Source of the DNA: Desulfobacterales bacterium
Lineage (GTDB): Bacteria > Desulfobacterota > Desulfobacteria > Desulfobacterales > 4be13
NCBI GenBank assembly: GCA_029940115.1
Contig: JAOZRQ010000477.1
Location: forward strand, 1 to 5,488
Length of the DNA: 5,488 nt
Direction of reading: 5' to 3'
A program made the translations under genes and the position numbers. The notes under the pieces are model-generated. The model searched no databases. It saw nothing but the letters and a program-made list of their open reading frames with translations, and had not been told where the DNA came from. The number at the start of each line of letters is the position of its first letter. Position 1 is the first letter of the stretch. Shown in pieces: positions 4,335-5,488 of this stretch.

Positions 4335-5426
4335 TTATATCCTCCGTTCCAGATATTGTAAGAACATGGAAAGGGTGAAGGTCAGCACGAGATACAACAA
4401 CGCGCAGACAAACCAGAGTTCAAAGGGCTGAAGGCTGGTTGTCACCACCTCTCGCGTCGCCTTGGTCAGTTCCCGGATCGCGATGATGCCGAGCAGGGAA
4501 GAGTCTTTGATGAGGCTGATGAACTGACCTGCAAGGGGCGGCAGAATCCGGCGAAAGGCTTGGGGAAGAATCACATGGACCATGCAGTGTGCATAGCTCA
4601 TGCCGAGGGAGCGGGCCGCCTCGGTCTGTCCGCGATGGATCGATTGGATCCCGGCCCGGACGATCTCCGCCACATACGCGCCCGTAAAGCAGGCGAGCGC
4701 GGCCACGCCAAACCAGAGCGGAGGAATCCCGTCAAGTCCGTTCTTCTGGAGCATGGTGTTGATCAGTGTGCCGAGCACAAAATACCAGATGAATATCTGC
4801 ACCAGCAACGGGGATCCCCGTATCAGCTCGATGTAGGTGATCGCGGACCATTTCATCGCGGGGTTCGAGGATATCCGGGCAAGCCCGGCAAAAAGCCCCA
4901 TGAGAATGCCGAAGATGATTGCGACGAAACTCACCTTCAAGGTCAGCCAAAGGCCCTGCATCAGAATGCCGACCCGCCATTCCCTGTAATCTCCGAGGGT
5001 ATCCCCCTCAAAGACCATGTCCCCCTTGCTGATCCTTATCTTCCCTTTGCTTGGAATGGTATAGGATGCCTCTTCGTCGCCTCCCTTGACATGGACCACC
5101 TGATTTTCGCCCTGAGACGATATGGCGTCAACCTCTCCGTTCATATCGCTCTTTATTTCGACGATCTCCTCGTAAACAAAGTATTTGGGAATCCGGTACC
5201 ACCGCCACACATAGTCAATTTGCAGGGCGGAATAATAGAGGGCCAGACAGGTACCTGTCAGGAGAAGGAAGAAAACCACCGCACCGATATAATAAGAGGC
5301 TTCCTTGTTGAAAAATCGTTGTGAACTTGGTGATGAATTCATTTTCCCTATGCTTTCTTTTTGGTGAGACGTGAGGCGTGAGGCGTGATCTGGATTTTCA
5401 CGTTTGCCTTTTGCGAATCGCTTCAT
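4335..5426 (-). CDS. Polar amino-acid ABC transporter permease (HisM/GlnP type) with N-terminal extra-cytoplasmic domain
   Basis: Numbered from the upstream start, this is a 363-residue inner-membrane permease; ordinary HisM/GlnP proteins have about 220-250. Residues 1-40 are basic and hydrophilic. Residues 44-66 are an extra transmembrane helix. Residues 67-150 form a hydrophilic insertion with a GEV...V..GD.L pattern (98-144) like a lipoyl/barrel-sandwich hairpin. Residues 151-363 are the normal permease core with about five helices, YIELIRGSPLLVQIF (198-212) and the EAA loop EAARSLGM...ILPQA (269-290) that docks the ATPase. The start is uncertain. The ATG at 5426 has GAGGTG four bases upstream. 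The in-frame ATG at 5342 (residue 29) has only AGGG, but it avoids a 28-residue extension partly encoded by heptamer repeats, and the recognisable protein starts near there. The ATPase follows directly. Confidence 0.9.
   Translation of the reverse strand: MKRFAKGKRENPDHASRLTSHQKESIGKMNSSPSSQRFFNKEASYYIGAVVFFLLLTGTCLALYYSALQIDYVWRWYRIPKYFVYEEIVEIKSDMNGEVDAISSQGENQVVHVKGGDEEASYTIPSKGKIRISKGDMVFEGDTLGDYREWRVGILMQGLWLTLKVSFVAIIFGILMGLFAGLARISSNPAMKWSAITYIELIRGSPLLVQIFIWYFVLGTLINTMLQKNGLDGIPPLWFGVAALACFTGAYVAEIVRAGIQSIHRGQTEAARSLGMSYAHCMVHVILPQAFRRILPPLAGQFISLIKDSSLLGIIAIRELTKATREVVTTSLQPFELWFVCALLYLVLTFTLSMFLQYLERRI
5363..5390 (+). repeat. Heptamer array CGTGAGG-type, four units, inside the permease N-terminal codons
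   Basis: The units are GGTGAGA, CGTGAGG, CGTGAGG and CGTGATC. If the permease starts at 5426 these encode about residues 12-21 (PDHASRLTSH); if it starts at 5342 they lie in the leader. They are the inverse of the array at 5441-5488. Confidence 0.75.
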
Positions 5427-5430
5427 ATCT

Positions 5431-5436
5431 CACCTC
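5431..5436 (-). promoter_or_regulatory. Ribosome binding site GAGGTG for the upstream permease start
   Basis: On the minus strand GAGGTG is followed by AGAT and the ATG at 5424-5426. It is the stronger of the two candidate sites for the permease. It lies in the loop between inverted heptamer arrays, so its accessibility may depend on folding of the leader. Confidence 0.5.
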
Positions 5437-5440
5437 AAGT

Positions 5441-5488
5441 TTCACGCTTCACGCTTCACGAGTCACGCCTCACGGGTCACGCCTCACG
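5441..5488 (+). repeat. Heptamer array TTCACGC/GTCACGC/CTCACGG, seven units, running off the right edge
   Basis: There are seven near-contiguous units: TTCACGC, TTCACGC, TTCACGA, GTCACGC, CTCACGG, GTCACGC and CTCACG, all sharing TCACG. The array ends at the window edge and may continue. TCACGCCTCACG occurs at 5463-5474 and 5477-5488, and each is a perfect 12-bp inverse of 5377-5388. It lies upstream of the permease gene where a promoter would be expected, but no -35/-10 pair is recognisable in it. Confidence 0.85.

Noticed and set aside
4560..5324. Long plus-strand open frame opposite the permease
   Set aside because: It is antisense to a clear permease with conserved motifs, and its product has no recognisable domain or hydrophobic pattern.

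Overview
The window is moderate in GC and reads like a large, repeat-rich bacterial chromosome. The caspase-DUF4384 protein, the amino-acid ABC permease with an extra N-terminal domain, the CPBP protease resembling those of exosortase/PEP-CTERM bacteria, and the many short palindromes of the GGATT-loop-AATCC type together suggest a Desulfobacterales-like member of Desulfobacterota (Desulfonema-type genomes come to mind). This placement is inference from family resemblance, not a database match.

Layout from left to right: (1) positions 1-124, minus strand: the first 41 codons of a Rossmann-fold NAD-binding dehydrogenase, probably GpsA-like, cut by the window edge. (2) 125-378: a divergent intergenic region with two small palindromes and a leader hairpin. 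(3) 379-2184, plus strand: an exported caspase-family (peptidase C14) protein with a C-terminal DUF4384-like domain. (4) 2185-2635: no gene. It holds a 174-bp palindromic element with perfect 24-bp terminal inverted repeats and internal hexamer arrays, then a mosaic of short palindromes, then a degenerate GTGCC-rich simple repeat. (5) 2636-3316, minus strand: a CPBP intramembrane protease. (6) 3317-3598: no gene. It holds a second copy of the palindrome mosaic and a heptamer array ending in the stop codon of the next gene. (7) 3599-4330 and 4335-5426, minus strand: a two-gene operon encoding the ATPase and permease of a polar amino-acid ABC importer. (8) 5363-5488: heptamer repeats in inverted arrangement around the upstream candidate start of the permease.

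The ABC genes form one functional unit: the permease is transcribed first and the ATPase follows 4 nt later. No substrate-binding protein gene is in view. The CPBP protease lies downstream on the same strand but is separated by about 280 bp of hairpin-forming repeats, so co-transcription is uncertain. The caspase gene converges on the protease gene, with the palindromic element between them. The most unusual content is non-coding: three different 6-7 bp tandem arrays, seven small hairpins sharing a GGATT/AATCC-type core but with different outer stems, and a transposon-like palindrome, all packed into gene boundaries within 5.5 kb. I see no CRISPR, tRNA, rRNA, transposase or phage gene.
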